From contig DATHET010000132.1 in NCBI GenBank assembly GCA_035490315.1, positions 1-59,050 of the forward strand: DNA of 59,050 bases, given 5' to 3'. Position numbers and translations under genes: made by a program. This document shows positions 25,605-34,122 of the stretch, in pieces (the stretch's first letter is position 1; every line of letters starts with the position of its first letter). The notes below the pieces were generated by a model. The model did no database searches and was not told the DNA's origin. It saw nothing but the letters and a program-made list of their open reading frames with translations. This DNA comes from JADJQU01 sp035490315 (GTDB lineage: Bacteria > Planctomycetota > UBA1135 > GCA-002686595).

Positions 25605-27653
25605 ATGTTCATTCGATCAGCGACCCGCCCTCGGGCGAGTGCGCTGCGCGTCATCGCGGGCGTTGCAGCATCGGTTTGTGTTCTTTCCAGCGGGAGTCTC
25701 GCCCAATCGGGCAGAGTCGTGGTGCCCCTTCCCGAGGCGCTGCTCACCGCTGATACGCCCGCGCCTTCGAGCCCTCTGGTGCTCAGCTCCGCGGAGGATT
25801 TCCGCCTGGGGCCCGACAACGATTTCGACCCCGATGCGCGCCGTCGCACCTATTCGCTGATCAACAACAGCACGGAGCTCGTGAACTGGGGCGCGCATGC
25901 CTCGGAGCCCTGGGTCAGCTTCGCAGGCCCGTCGAATGGCGCGCTGCAGCCGGGCGAATCGGCCGAGATCTCCGTCGAGGTCGATCCCTTCGAAGCGCAG
26001 CGCAGCGGCGAGGAACAGGGAATCGCCCAGCTCGTATTCACGAACCTGGATACCTCGATGGTGGCAGCCCAGGCGCGCGTGCTCGTGCACAAGGAATTCC
26101 TGGGCGGCGGAGTGGTCAACGGCTGGACCCGATTCCAGGCGAGCGTGGACACGCGCAGAGTGTTCGTGAGCAACACTTCGGGCAACGATCAGAACGACGG
26201 CCTCTCTCCGGCGACGGCCGTGCGCTCGCTCGCGGCGGGCAAGGCCTTGATGCGCCACGGATATCCCGACTGGATGTTGCTCGAGCGTGGCAGCGTGTGG
26301 CACGAGAGCCTGGGTCAGTGGATTGCCTCAGGGCGCTCCCCGGCCGAGCCGATGCTGATCTCCACCTATGGCGCATCGCCTTTGCGCGCCTTGCTGGAGA
26401 CCGGCACTGAAGGCGGCATCCGGACCAACGGCGGCAATGGATCGCCTGCGACCATCGACAACCTCGCGGTCGTCGGTCTTCACTTCCACGCCAGCGCCTA
26501 CACTGGCGGCGGGGATTGCATCGGCGCGCAGATGCTCCAGCCTGGCTCGCACATCCTGTTCGAGGACTGCGAGTTCCAAGGCTACAGCGGCAATCTGGTC
26601 TTCCAGGGCTACGGCGGACGCCACAAGGACTTCAGCCTGCGCCGCTCGGTGATCATCGACGCCTACGCGATCCATTCGATCGGCGGACACTCGCAAGGTC
26701 TCTACGCCTATGCCGTCGACGGCCTCCTGATCGAGGAGAACCTGTTCGACCACAACGGATGGAATGAGTCGGTCCCCGGAGCGGGAGCCGACATTTTCAG
26801 CCACAACCTCTACATCGACAACGACAACACCGCGGTCACGGTCCGCGGCAACATCATCGCCAACGCCTCCTCGCACGGGATGCAGCTGCGGCCCGGCGGC
26901 TCGGTCGTCAACAACGTCTTCGTACGCAACTCCATCGCGCTCAGCGTCGGCGGCGGGAACAATCCCGAAGTGGCCGGCGTGGTGGCGAACGTGGTCGGCA
27001 ACGTGATCCTCGATGGCAAGAACATCGACGCCGCCAACCCGCGGGGCTGGGGCCTGTGGTTCGCCAACATCGCCTCGGGGCGCGTGCGCCACAACCTGAT
27101 CGCGAACAACACGCTCGGCAGCCAGCCGAACGTGATGACCCTGTGCGGCACGCACGTCGGCGACACTCACTCGAGCATCGGCGTGCACAATCTGGCGATC
27201 CAGAGGAACGTGCTGTTCAACTGGGCTGGCTCGATCCGGATCGAGGGCGATTCGTGGCAGGTGTCGAACGTGAGTCTCTCCGGCAACGACGTGCAGAGCA
27301 CGAATTCTTCCGATTGCCTGATCGAGGAGCCCGTGGCCAACAGCACGGTCTCGCTCAATTCGTTCAGGAACCGGTTCTTCTCGCAGCTCGCGCCGACCAA
27401 CGCCTGCGCGATGATCGGATCGGTTGCCCACCCGCTCTCCTACTGGTTCGGCCAGATCGGCGACACGACCTCGACGATCCAACAAGTTGGCTACGCGCAG
27501 CCGAACAGATCCGCCGCAACCTACAACGGGGTTCTCGGCGGACCTTCGACCCTCGACGCGTTCCTGCAGCAGGCTCGCCAACAGGCTTCGCGCAACTGGC
27601 GCCCTGAGTACTCGGCGGTTTCACTCGCGCGGTACATGCGAGCCGGCTTCTGA
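25605..27653 (+). CDS. Secreted right-handed beta-helix protein with BACON-like domain
   Basis: A 682-residue exported protein. The ATG at 25605 gives a signal peptide ending near SSGSLAQ. At about 40-160 is a beta-sandwich resembling BACON domains (YSLINNSTELVNWG, ISVEVDPFEAQ). From about 175 the polypeptide switches to a pectate-lyase-like beta-helix: VFVSNTSGNDQNDGLSPATA, then NLAVVGLHFHAS, LFEDCEFQGY, SLRRSVIIDAY, GLLIEENLFDHNG, VRGNIIANASSHGMQLRPGG. Such proteins bind or cleave acidic polysaccharides; no catalytic set could be assigned. Its place at the end of the exopolysaccharide locus suggests it processes or binds that polymer. The 590-bp leader suggests its own promoter. Confidence 0.8.
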   Translation: MFIRSATRPRASALRVIAGVAASVCVLSSGSLAQSGRVVVPLPEALLTADTPAPSSPLVLSSAEDFRLGPDNDFDPDARRRTYSLINNSTELVNWGAHASEPWVSFAGPSNGALQPGESAEISVEVDPFEAQRSGEEQGIAQLVFTNLDTSMVAAQARVLVHKEFLGGGVVNGWTRFQASVDTRRVFVSNTSGNDQNDGLSPATAVRSLAAGKALMRHGYPDWMLLERGSVWHESLGQWIASGRSPAEPMLISTYGASPLRALLETGTEGGIRTNGGNGSPATIDNLAVVGLHFHASAYTGGGDCIGAQMLQPGSHILFEDCEFQGYSGNLVFQGYGGRHKDFSLRRSVIIDAYAIHSIGGHSQGLYAYAVDGLLIEENLFDHNGWNESVPGAGADIFSHNLYIDNDNTAVTVRGNIIANASSHGMQLRPGGSVVNNVFVRNSIALSVGGGNNPEVAGVVANVVGNVILDGKNIDAANPRGWGLWFANIASGRVRHNLIANNTLGSQPNVMTLCGTHVGDTHSSIGVHNLAIQRNVLFNWAGSIRIEGDSWQVSNVSLSGNDVQSTNSSDCLIEEPVANSTVSLNSFRNRFFSQLAPTNACAMIGSVAHPLSYWFGQIGDTTSTIQQVGYAQPNRSAATYNGVLGGPSTLDAFLQQARQQASRNWRPEYSAVSLARYMRAGF

Positions 27654-27662
27654 CCAGGGCTC

Positions 27663-28349
27663 TCAGACACCGAAAATCAAACCGGCCTCGAGCACGTGCT
27701 GGCGCGTCTCCAGGTCGAAGCTGACGTTGTTGACGTCGTCGTCGATCTCGGCATCGTCGACATTGAGGAAGCGGTAGCCGAAGTGGAGCGAGGTGCTGGT
27801 CGCGAAGCGCCATTCGACGCCCGCCTTGAGCTGCCAGGCGAGGAAGGGCCCGTCGTCCTCCTCGAAGTTTCCGGCCGTGTCCGAGTCGAGCCAGGCAGCG
27901 CCTGCACCGGCGACTCCATAGATGGCGAAGCGCTCCGCGATCGGAATGTCGATGACTGCGTTGAGCAGCGCGCCGGCAACCGTCAAGTCGTTGACGGCCT
28001 GGAGCCCGCCCGTCGTCGATGCATCCTGGTCGGTGAACACGCCCTCGAGCTCGAGCCCGATGCCGACGGTGCTCGTGATGTGGCCGAGACGCTCGCCGAT
28101 GCCGATGGAAAGCAGGTAGCCCTCGTCGAAATCGGTGTCCTCACCGGAAGGACCGTTCGAGTCCTTCGTTGTGACGAAGCCGCCGGTCAAGCGCAGGCGC
28201 AGGCCGCTTCCAGCAGGCGTGGTGTCGTAAGCGGCCCCACCTTGCACATAGGAGGATTCGAGGTTTGAAAAAGCGGGCTGCTCAGGCTGGTCTGAGGGAA
28301 TTGAGATTCCGGTCAGCAGACTCGTGGCAATCAGTTGAACGAGGAGCAT
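27663..28349 (-). CDS. Outer-membrane beta-barrel protein
   Basis: A 228-residue protein with an N-terminal signal (LLVQLIATSLLTG) and alternating-hydrophobicity strands ending in aromatic or amphipathic residues (SYVQGGAAYDTT, LRLRLTGGFVTTK, FAIYGVAGAGAAWLDS, LAWQLKAGVEWRF, SLHFGYRFLNVDD). It ends HVLEAGLIFGV, close to a barrel C-terminal signal. It looks like an eight-strand OmpA/OmpW-like barrel of unknown function. It converges on the beta-helix gene with 9 bp between stops. Confidence 0.65.
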   Translation of the reverse strand: MLLVQLIATSLLTGISIPSDQPEQPAFSNLESSYVQGGAAYDTTPAGSGLRLRLTGGFVTTKDSNGPSGEDTDFDEGYLLSIGIGERLGHITSTVGIGLELEGVFTDQDASTTGGLQAVNDLTVAGALLNAVIDIPIAERFAIYGVAGAGAAWLDSDTAGNFEEDDGPFLAWQLKAGVEWRFATSTSLHFGYRFLNVDDAEIDDDVNNVSFDLETRQHVLEAGLIFGV

Positions 28350-28602
28350 ACTCGGGGTTTCCTGTTGAAGAGAGAGTGATCGGAGTCGGAGACCGCTTGA
28401 CGAACATTCGCCGGCCCACCGCTCGCGCCTTCCATGGCAACTGACGTGCCTAATTCAGGCGCTCGTCCGGAGCACTTCCTGACAAGCAAAGTCCGGAATT
28501 ACACGCGTTTCTACATTGAGCGAGAACGCGAGATGACTCGGCAGTGACAAAACGAGAACAGGCAGTCTGATGACTGCCTGCTCTCGATTCAGTCCGTAGA
28601 GC
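28350..28602. other. Intergenic region with transcript terminator
   Basis: About 250 bp between the barrel gene and the CsbD-like gene, both on the minus strand. It contains the terminator hairpin at 28553-28586 for the upstream pair and should hold the barrel promoter. No gene was found. Confidence 0.5.
28553..28586 (-). terminator. Rho-independent terminator after the CsbD-like gene
   Basis: Arms CGAGAACAGGCAGT (28553-28566) and ACTGCCTGCTCTCG (28573-28586) pair over 14 bp with one A/C mismatch around a 6-nt loop. On the minus strand the stem is followed by TTTTGTC. It lies 17 bp beyond the CsbD-like stop. Confidence 0.8.
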
Positions 28603-28830
28603 TCAGAGCGACTTGGCGAACTCTTCTACTTGTTTGGGGGCTCCGTCGCGACCAATCCCGTAGGCCTCTTGAATTCGGCCTTCGAGCTGCTCGCGCTTGC
28701 CTTGAATCACATCAAGCTCGTCGTCCGTAAGTTTGCCCCAGCGTTCACGGACTTTCCCGGTGACATTTTTCCAATTCCCCTCGATGCGGTCCCAGTTCCT
28801 GTGAGGTCCTGGTTGATCCGCTCGATTCAG
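28603..28830 (-). CDS. CsbD-like stress protein, apparent CTG start
   Basis: The residues NWDRIEGNWKNVTGKVRERW and GKLTDDELDVIQGKREQLEG are the CsbD domain almost end to end, as in the small general-stress proteins of Bacillus and Gram-negatives (about 60-70 residues). No ATG, GTG or TTG lies just before the domain. In frame, a CTG at 28830 overlaps the TGA stop of the PRC-barrel gene as CTGA, mirroring the ATGA/GTGA junctions of this genome, and gives 75 residues. The first normal start, an ATG at 28968, would lie 140 bp inside the PRC-barrel gene and add 46 unrelated residues. Function in other bacteria is a stress-induced protein of unknown mechanism. Confidence 0.75.
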   Translation of the reverse strand: MNRADQPGPHRNWDRIEGNWKNVTGKVRERWGKLTDDELDVIQGKREQLEGRIQEAYGIGRDGAPKQVEEFAKSL

Positions 28831-29717
28831 GGATTCTTCGGCGGCTTCGGCGCGGGCGGCGCCGGCGGCTTGGGCGCCGATGCGAAACGAGCCGTCTTCC
28901 AGAAAGGATCGCAGCCGTAATAGGTGCAAAGCTCGGTCATCCAGGGCGTGCTGGACATGCGCTTCCAATCCTTCTTGTCGTACTCGGGCGCGACACCGAA
29001 GCGCGCGAGCTCGACCTGCGTGGTGGCAAGCAGCTTGTGGTCGTTGTCATAGGTGTACGCGACCTTGGACCAGGGCAACGCGACGTCCTTGTCCCCTGCT
29101 TCCTTGGTCGTGTCGACCACGGCGTAGGCGATGCAAGAATTCATCGGGGCCAGGATCACGTCCTGGACCTTGCCGACTTCCTTGTTCGAAGGATCGCGCA
29201 GGACGACTCCGTCCAGCTCGCTGCACTCGACCAGCATCGGCGTGCCCTTGCCCGTGTAGGCCCAGGAATCGTCCTTGCCGAAGGAGGCTTCGATCCGCTT
29301 GTCGAGGTCGGCCTCGAAGCGCTGATCCTTCTTGACGGTCGGCGCTGCCTTGACTTGCTGCTCGGTCAGAGTCGTGCGCGCATGGCATTTTTCAGCGTCT
29401 TTTTCGTCCGCTTTGATCTGGATGAAGCTCCAGGGCACGACGCGACGATCCTCGCCGACGCCGAGGAATCCGCCGACTTCGAGCACGGCATAGCGAATTT
29501 CGCCCGAGCGCGGATCGATCAGGATGTCGCCGATCTCGCCAAGCCCCTTGTCGGAGTCGTTGCTGATCTTGAGACCGAGCAATTTTCCGCACGGGTACAA
29601 GGGATAGGTTTGAGCAGAATCCTGGTTGAGCGCACCAGGCGCGGCGCTCTGAGCCAGCACTGCGGAAGGAAGGAGTGCCACACAGGCTGTGGCGATGAGC
29701 ATGTCATGGATCTTCAC
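28827..29717 (-). CDS. Exported PRC-barrel protein with two PRC domains
   Basis: A 296-residue protein with a signal peptide (LIATACVALLPSAVLAQ). PRC-barrel 1 (about 40-110) has LLGLKISNDSDKGLGEIGDI, RYAVLEVGGFLGVGE and RRVVPWSFIQI; PRC-barrel 2 (about 155-225) has GVVLRDPSNKEVGKVQDVI, IAYAVVDTT and VALPWSKVAY. The C-terminus is Pro/Lys/Ala-rich. The GTG at 29717 is chosen because GGGGAA lies 8-9 bp upstream and because it places the signal at the start; a longer frame to 29786 has no such signal. PRC-barrel proteins of this type are frequent next to CsbD-type stress proteins; the role is unknown. Confidence 0.85.
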   Translation of the reverse strand: MKIHDMLIATACVALLPSAVLAQSAAPGALNQDSAQTYPLYPCGKLLGLKISNDSDKGLGEIGDILIDPRSGEIRYAVLEVGGFLGVGEDRRVVPWSFIQIKADEKDAEKCHARTTLTEQQVKAAPTVKKDQRFEADLDKRIEASFGKDDSWAYTGKGTPMLVECSELDGVVLRDPSNKEVGKVQDVILAPMNSCIAYAVVDTTKEAGDKDVALPWSKVAYTYDNDHKLLATTQVELARFGVAPEYDKKDWKRMSSTPWMTELCTYYGCDPFWKTARFASAPKPPAPPAPKPPKNP

Positions 29718-30024
29718 GGTGGTGTTCCCCTGTGGTGGGTGATGGTTCGGAGGAGGACTGCTGCAGCGCACTCGCGGGCACGTCACTCGGGTAACTAGGT
29801 ATTCAGGAACGCGAGAGGTGTGTCCGCAAAGCCCATGCCGCTCTTTCGAATGCAGCTCCCACGCGAACGATTGCCGTGCAAATTTGCAGTTTGTTCAGAC
29901 GCGTGCACATCGCGTGGAACGCGGTTTGTAAGAACGCGGCGTCTCCTCGTCCCCGATTCCATGCGACGCGGGGATACAATCCCCTGTCGTGCAGGCCCAC
30001 TGCCCCCCCACCAAAGACCCGACG
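29718..30024. promoter_or_regulatory. Divergent regulatory region with palindrome and direct repeats
   Basis: 307 bp between the PRC-barrel gene (minus) and the NtrC-type gene (plus). It contains the perfect palindrome TGCAAATTTGCA at 29877-29888 and two copies of GAACGCGG at 29917-29924 and 29932-29939, 15 bp apart. These may be regulator sites for either gene. No gene is visible inside. Confidence 0.4.
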
Positions 30025-31407
30025 ATGACGCGGACTATCAATCCTTCTCCGCTGAATCTTCTCGTCGTTGACGATGACGACGATTTCCGGGACAGCCTCG
30101 TACGCCTGCTCGAGCGCGAGGAGCACAAGGTCGAGACGGCTTCGGACCTCGCGACCGCGCGAGCGCTCCTGACGGAGAAGCGCTTCGACGCCGTGCTCGC
30201 TGACGAGCAGCTCCCCGACGGGCTGGGGTCCGACCTGATCGACGATCCGGCGCGCCCCGCCGGCACGGAGGTCGTGCTGGTCACCGGGCACGCGACGGTC
30301 AGCCACGCCGTCGAGGCCCTGCGGCGCGGCGCCGCCGACTACCTGACCAAGCCGGCCGAGCCCGAGGTGCTGAAAGCGACCCTCTCGCGCCTGACAGGCG
30401 TGCGCGCGTTGCGGCGCGAAGTCGAGGAGCTGCGCGACGCCCTGCGCGACCGCGGGCGCCTTGGCCCGATCATCGGCCGCTCGCGCGCGATGCAACCGGT
30501 TTTCGACATGATCCAGCGCGTGGCGCCGACCGACGCCGGCGTGCTGATCCAAGGCGAGAGCGGCACCGGCAAGGAAGTCGTTGCCCAGGCCCTGCACGAG
30601 CTGAGCCGCCGCAAGGATGCGCCGCTGGTCGCGGTCAACTGCGGGGCCATCCCGGAAAACCTGATCGAGAGCGAGCTGTTCGGCCACGAGAAGGGCAGCT
30701 TCACCGGCGCGGACCGCCAGCATCGGGGCTTCTTCGAGCGCGCGGACGGCGGGACCCTGTTCCTCGACGAGATCACGGAGATGCCGCTGCAACTGCAGGT
30801 CAAGCTCTTGCGTGTGCTCGAGACCGGCCGGATCCAACGCGTCGGCGGGACTTCGACCATCCAGACCGACGTGCGCGTGCTGGCCTCCACGAATCGCGAT
30901 CCCAGCGCCGCGATCAAGGGCGGCAAGCTGCGCGAGGACCTGTTTTTCCGCCTGGCCGTCTTCCCGATCCACCTGCCCCCCCTGCGCGAGCGGGAGGGTG
31001 ACGTCGCGTTGATCGCTCAGCACTTCCTCGAAGGCCACAATCGGACCCATGGGACCGACAAGCGCTGGGCACCGGGCGCCCTGGACGCCCTTGCGCGGCA
31101 GGAGTGGCGCGGCAATGCGCGCGAGCTGCGCAACGCGGTGCAGCGCGCCTTCATCCTTGCCGACGATCTGCTGCGGGCCGAGGACGCCGCGGCACCCGCC
31201 AACGGGAACCCCGTGGCCAACTCCCCGTCAGGAAGTTTCAGCGTCCAGGTCGGCACCTCCATCGCCGACGTGGAGCGCGTGCTGATCCGCGCAACGCTCG
31301 AGCAGCTCGGCGGCGACAAGCCGCGAGCCGCGCGCATCCTCGGAATCAGCCTGAAGACTTTGTACAACCGGCTCAGCGTCGAGCAGGCCGTTGAAAAAGT
31401 CCCCTAG
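30025..31407 (+). CDS. Sigma-54-dependent response regulator, NtrC family
   Basis: A 460-residue activator. Receiver domain: acidic pocket DDDDD at about 16-20, phospho-acceptor Asp60 in VLADEQLP, Lys109 in YLTKP. AAA+ domain: Walker A GESGTGKE at 177-184, sigma-54 contact GSFTGA at 224-229 (a GAFTGA variant), Walker B GTLFLDEI, then the arginine region of the sensor II. C-terminal Fis-type HTH: ATLEQLGGDKPRAARILGIS, then LKTLYNRL. It activates sigma-54 promoters when phosphorylated. A GTG at 29989 would add 12 residues; ATG 30025 is preferred. The kinase gene follows 16 bp on, so they form a two-component pair. Confidence 0.93.
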   Translation: MTRTINPSPLNLLVVDDDDDFRDSLVRLLEREEHKVETASDLATARALLTEKRFDAVLADEQLPDGLGSDLIDDPARPAGTEVVLVTGHATVSHAVEALRRGAADYLTKPAEPEVLKATLSRLTGVRALRREVEELRDALRDRGRLGPIIGRSRAMQPVFDMIQRVAPTDAGVLIQGESGTGKEVVAQALHELSRRKDAPLVAVNCGAIPENLIESELFGHEKGSFTGADRQHRGFFERADGGTLFLDEITEMPLQLQVKLLRVLETGRIQRVGGTSTIQTDVRVLASTNRDPSAAIKGGKLREDLFFRLAVFPIHLPPLREREGDVALIAQHFLEGHNRTHGTDKRWAPGALDALARQEWRGNARELRNAVQRAFILADDLLRAEDAAAPANGNPVANSPSGSFSVQVGTSIADVERVLIRATLEQLGGDKPRAARILGISLKTLYNRLSVEQAVEKVP

Positions 31408-31423
31408 CGTAGGCATAACGGAA

Positions 31424-32206
31424 ATGGCCCCTTCGAGCGCCACAGCCATGAGTTCGCCGCGCGGAACCGATGCCTTGCCGAACCAGGCGCTGAACCGTTT
31501 CCTCGAGCGCATCCGCGTTTCGTATTCGCACGACCTTCGCACGCCGCTGAGCACGATCGTGAATTACGCGGCCGTGCTCGAGACGCACAAGAGCGACAAC
31601 CCCGAAGCGGTCCGCGACCTCGGTCGGCGCATCCGCGAAAACGCCTTGCGCACGGCGCGGATGGTCCAGCACATGGCTGTCGCGACCGGACTGGCGAGCC
31701 GGGCCCTGCAGACCTCGCCGGCGGACCTGGCGGCACTCGGTCGCGCCGTCCTGGTCGCATCGGGCGGTCGCGGCGAGGTCAAGCTGCTCGACGCGTCGAC
31801 TGCGACCGCGAGCGTCGACCAGGAAGTGCTGAGCTTCATCTGGCGCGCCTACGTGGCCGTCGAAGTCGACGCGGCCGCGAGCCCGCTGCACTCGGTCGAT
31901 CTCCGGGTGCGCGCATCGGCCAGCGAGGTGACCATCGAGCTGAGTCACGGCATCGAGGATGCTTCCGCGGTGCCGGAGCTGATCGAATTGCAGGGCTACG
32001 CGCGCCAGAACACGGGCGCCTCGCGCATGGAATGCTCGATGGCTCTGCACCTCGCCCAGGATCTGCTGCTGTGCCACGGCGGCGAGCTCAGCGTCTGGGG
32101 CCGCGCGGGCAGCGCGTCCGGATTGCGGCTTCGGATGCCTGTCCAGGCAGCGACGTCGCTCGCCCCGGCTGCACCCGTCGCCAACAATAGCGCCGGCGGC
32201 CGCTGA
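31424..32206 (+). CDS. Minimal histidine kinase with a degenerate catalytic domain
   Basis: A 260-residue soluble protein with no TM or sensor domain. The HisKA phospho-acceptor region is clear: RVSYSHDLRTPLSTIVNYAA with His36. The following part has the size of a HATPase_c domain, but the N box, the D-x-G-x-G box and the G2 box are not recognisable; only a tail LLLCHGGELSVWG...GLRLRMP resembles the last strands. It may be a phosphotransfer protein or a phosphatase for the NtrC-type regulator encoded just upstream. Start ATG 31424 is preferred over a TTG at 31391 that overlaps the regulator stop. Confidence 0.75.
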   Translation: MAPSSATAMSSPRGTDALPNQALNRFLERIRVSYSHDLRTPLSTIVNYAAVLETHKSDNPEAVRDLGRRIRENALRTARMVQHMAVATGLASRALQTSPADLAALGRAVLVASGGRGEVKLLDASTATASVDQEVLSFIWRAYVAVEVDAAASPLHSVDLRVRASASEVTIELSHGIEDASAVPELIELQGYARQNTGASRMECSMALHLAQDLLLCHGGELSVWGRAGSASGLRLRMPVQAATSLAPAAPVANNSAGGR

Positions 32207-32278
32207 GACCCGGCTGGCGAGTCTCCGGGGCCGGGGAATGCGTCCTGCTCGCCGGCATTCACCAGCGGCAGGAAGGGC

Positions 32279-32932
32279 TCAATACTCCAGCGAGGTCAGG
32301 CCTTCGCGCACGGCGTATTTCGTCAGCTCCGCGGTGCCGTGCAGCTGGAGCTTCTGCACGATGTTGCGGCGGTGAGTCTCCACCGTCTTGATCGAGATGT
32401 GCATCAACTTCGCGGTCTCGGGCGAGGATTTGCCCTCGGCGACCAGCTGGAGGACTTCGCGTTCCCTCGCGCTCAAGCGTGAGAATGCGGAGTCGTCGCT
32501 GCCCGGCTTGTCATTGCTGTAGCGCTCGACGACGAAGCCGGCCACTTCCGGGCTGAGGTAGGTGCGCCCGGCGCTCACCGCGCGCACGGCCCGCACCAGC
32601 TCGTCGTGGGCATCCATCTTCGGCACGTAAGCAGAGGCTCCCGCGTCGAGCATGTGCCCCACGTAGCGCCGGTCGAAGTGCGTCGACAAGGCGATGACCT
32701 TGACGCGGTCGTATTCCGCGCGGATCTGTCGCGTGGCCTCGACGCCGTTCATGTCGGGCATCTCGATGTCCATCACGACGACGTTCGGCTGCAGGGTCCG
32801 GATCAGGTTGAGCGCAGTGCGGCCGTCGGCAGCCTCGCCCACGATCTCGAAGCCCGGTTCACAGGCAAGCAGAGCGCGCAGTCCTTCGCGAACCATTTGG
32901 TGGTCGTCGACCAGAAGAATTCGAATATTCAT
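32279..32932 (-). CDS. NarL/FixJ-type response regulator with LuxR HTH
   Basis: A 217-residue regulator: receiver with DD at 9-10, phospho-acceptor Asp55 in VVVMDIEMPD and the Lys in YVPKMD; C-terminal LuxR HTH with LSAREREVLQLVAEGKSSPE, then KTVETHRRNIVQKL. It binds DNA as a dimer after phosphorylation. Its ATG overlaps the stop of the NarX-like kinase gene (ATGA), so it is the cognate partner. The tandem repeats at 34006-34042 upstream of the kinase are candidate binding sites. Confidence 0.93.
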   Translation of the reverse strand: MNIRILLVDDHQMVREGLRALLACEPGFEIVGEAADGRTALNLIRTLQPNVVVMDIEMPDMNGVEATRQIRAEYDRVKVIALSTHFDRRYVGHMLDAGASAYVPKMDAHDELVRAVRAVSAGRTYLSPEVAGFVVERYSNDKPGSDDSAFSRLSAREREVLQLVAEGKSSPETAKLMHISIKTVETHRRNIVQKLQLHGTAELTKYAVREGLTSLEY

Positions 32933-33822
32933 GGATTAGCCTTGGTGTTGGTCGCGCGATCAGCGGCCAATGGTGCGCACAGACAGACCGTCGTACCGTG
33001 CTCGGGAACCGATTCGATTTTCATGCTTCCGCCGACATGGCTGAGGCGCTCTCGAATGGTGAACAGACCGTAGTCGTCGCTGGCTTCCGCGTTGGTGCGC
33101 ATGCCGATTCCGTCGTCCTCGACGGTGACCCGGATGTTGCGCTCGGCACGCTCCAGCGACACGCGAATTCTTTGCGCGCGCGCGCGCTCGGCGGCGTTGA
33201 TGAACAGCTCGCGCATCGAGCGGAACAGCGCTTCGCGGGCCTTGGCTTCGGTGGGCTTCGGCCGGCCGTCGTCGCCGACCACGATCTTGACGCCGTGGCG
33301 AGCGCCGACCTCCGCCGCGAGCTCCTTGATCGCCGCTTCGAGGCCCTGCTCGTGCAGCGACGGCGGCTCGAGTTCCTGGGCGATGCCACGCGCGCTCTTG
33401 TCGGCCTGCTCGAGCAGCCGTTCGATCTCGAGCACGGAGTCCGCCAGCCTGGGGTCGGTAGACCTGCGCAGGGCCGCGAGCTTCATCCGGATCAGCAGGA
33501 TCGTGCGGTCCAGCCCGTCATGGAACTCCGACGAAAGGCGCCGGCGCACCCGCTCCTCGACGCGCAAGAGTTCCGCCGTCAGCCCGCGCAGCCGCTCCTG
33601 GTGGAAGGCCGATTCGCGTTGGCTCTGGCTCCAGGCGGCATTGTCCGGAAGGCTGTCCAGCGGCCCCGAAGCCGCCGACGTGTCCCGCGGAGCAGTCTCC
33701 AGCGAATCGCCGGAGGCCCGCGAAATCGGATCTCCTTTCGCGCCGAATCGATTCGGAGTGCTCCCCTCGCTCTCACGGCTGTCGCGTCCCGTGCGATCGA
33801 GCGAGATGTAGTTGGGATTCAT
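32929..33822 (-). CDS. NarX/DegS-type soluble histidine kinase
   Basis: A 297-residue kinase of the HisKA_3 group. Its first 70 residues are polar and probably disordered; no TM or PAS is seen. The H box is RVEERVRRRLSSEFHDGLDR, with His101 as phospho-acceptor, followed by RTILLIRMKLAALRR. The ATPase domain has the N box (RELFINAAERARA), the G1 box VEDDGIGM and the later GLFTIRERLSHVGGSM. It phosphorylates the NarL-type regulator with which it overlaps. I use ATG 33822; a frame extension to 33921 has a TTG start only. Confidence 0.9.
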   Translation of the reverse strand: MNPNYISLDRTGRDSRESEGSTPNRFGAKGDPISRASGDSLETAPRDTSAASGPLDSLPDNAAWSQSQRESAFHQERLRGLTAELLRVEERVRRRLSSEFHDGLDRTILLIRMKLAALRRSTDPRLADSVLEIERLLEQADKSARGIAQELEPPSLHEQGLEAAIKELAAEVGARHGVKIVVGDDGRPKPTEAKAREALFRSMRELFINAAERARAQRIRVSLERAERNIRVTVEDDGIGMRTNAEASDDYGLFTIRERLSHVGGSMKIESVPEHGTTVCLCAPLAADRATNTKANP

Positions 33823-34122
33823 CGGACTTCTGCGGATCAAGGTGAGAGCGAGTCGTCGGGGACCTCGCTCCGCATCGCGAATCTCTCGCTCCTTGGGCGC
33901 GTAGGTCTTTGGAACGAGCAACTTTTATGCCGATATCGGGAAACAGGTTCGAGGGTATCGCTAGCCGCGCGATGGCCGATCCAGGCCTGTTCGCCCTGCT
34001 TTCCCCGATGTAATCCTTGGAAAGGCGATGTAATCCCTGGAATCGTTGTAGAAATTACCGACTTCCAGAGAGGAGGACTGGCCGGCAAATGCCCGGCGCC
34101 TCGGGGATCGCCTTACGCAGAC
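33823..34122. promoter_or_regulatory. Regulatory region of the NarX/NarL-like pair with tandem repeats
   Basis: 300 bp without a gene. Two direct repeats, CGATGTAATCCTTGGAA (34006-34022) and CGATGTAATCCCTGGAA (34026-34042), differ by one base and are spaced 20 bp, about two helical turns, as expected for a dimeric regulator. A palindrome CCGATATCGG is at 33931-33940, between the repeats and the kinase start. Confidence 0.5.
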
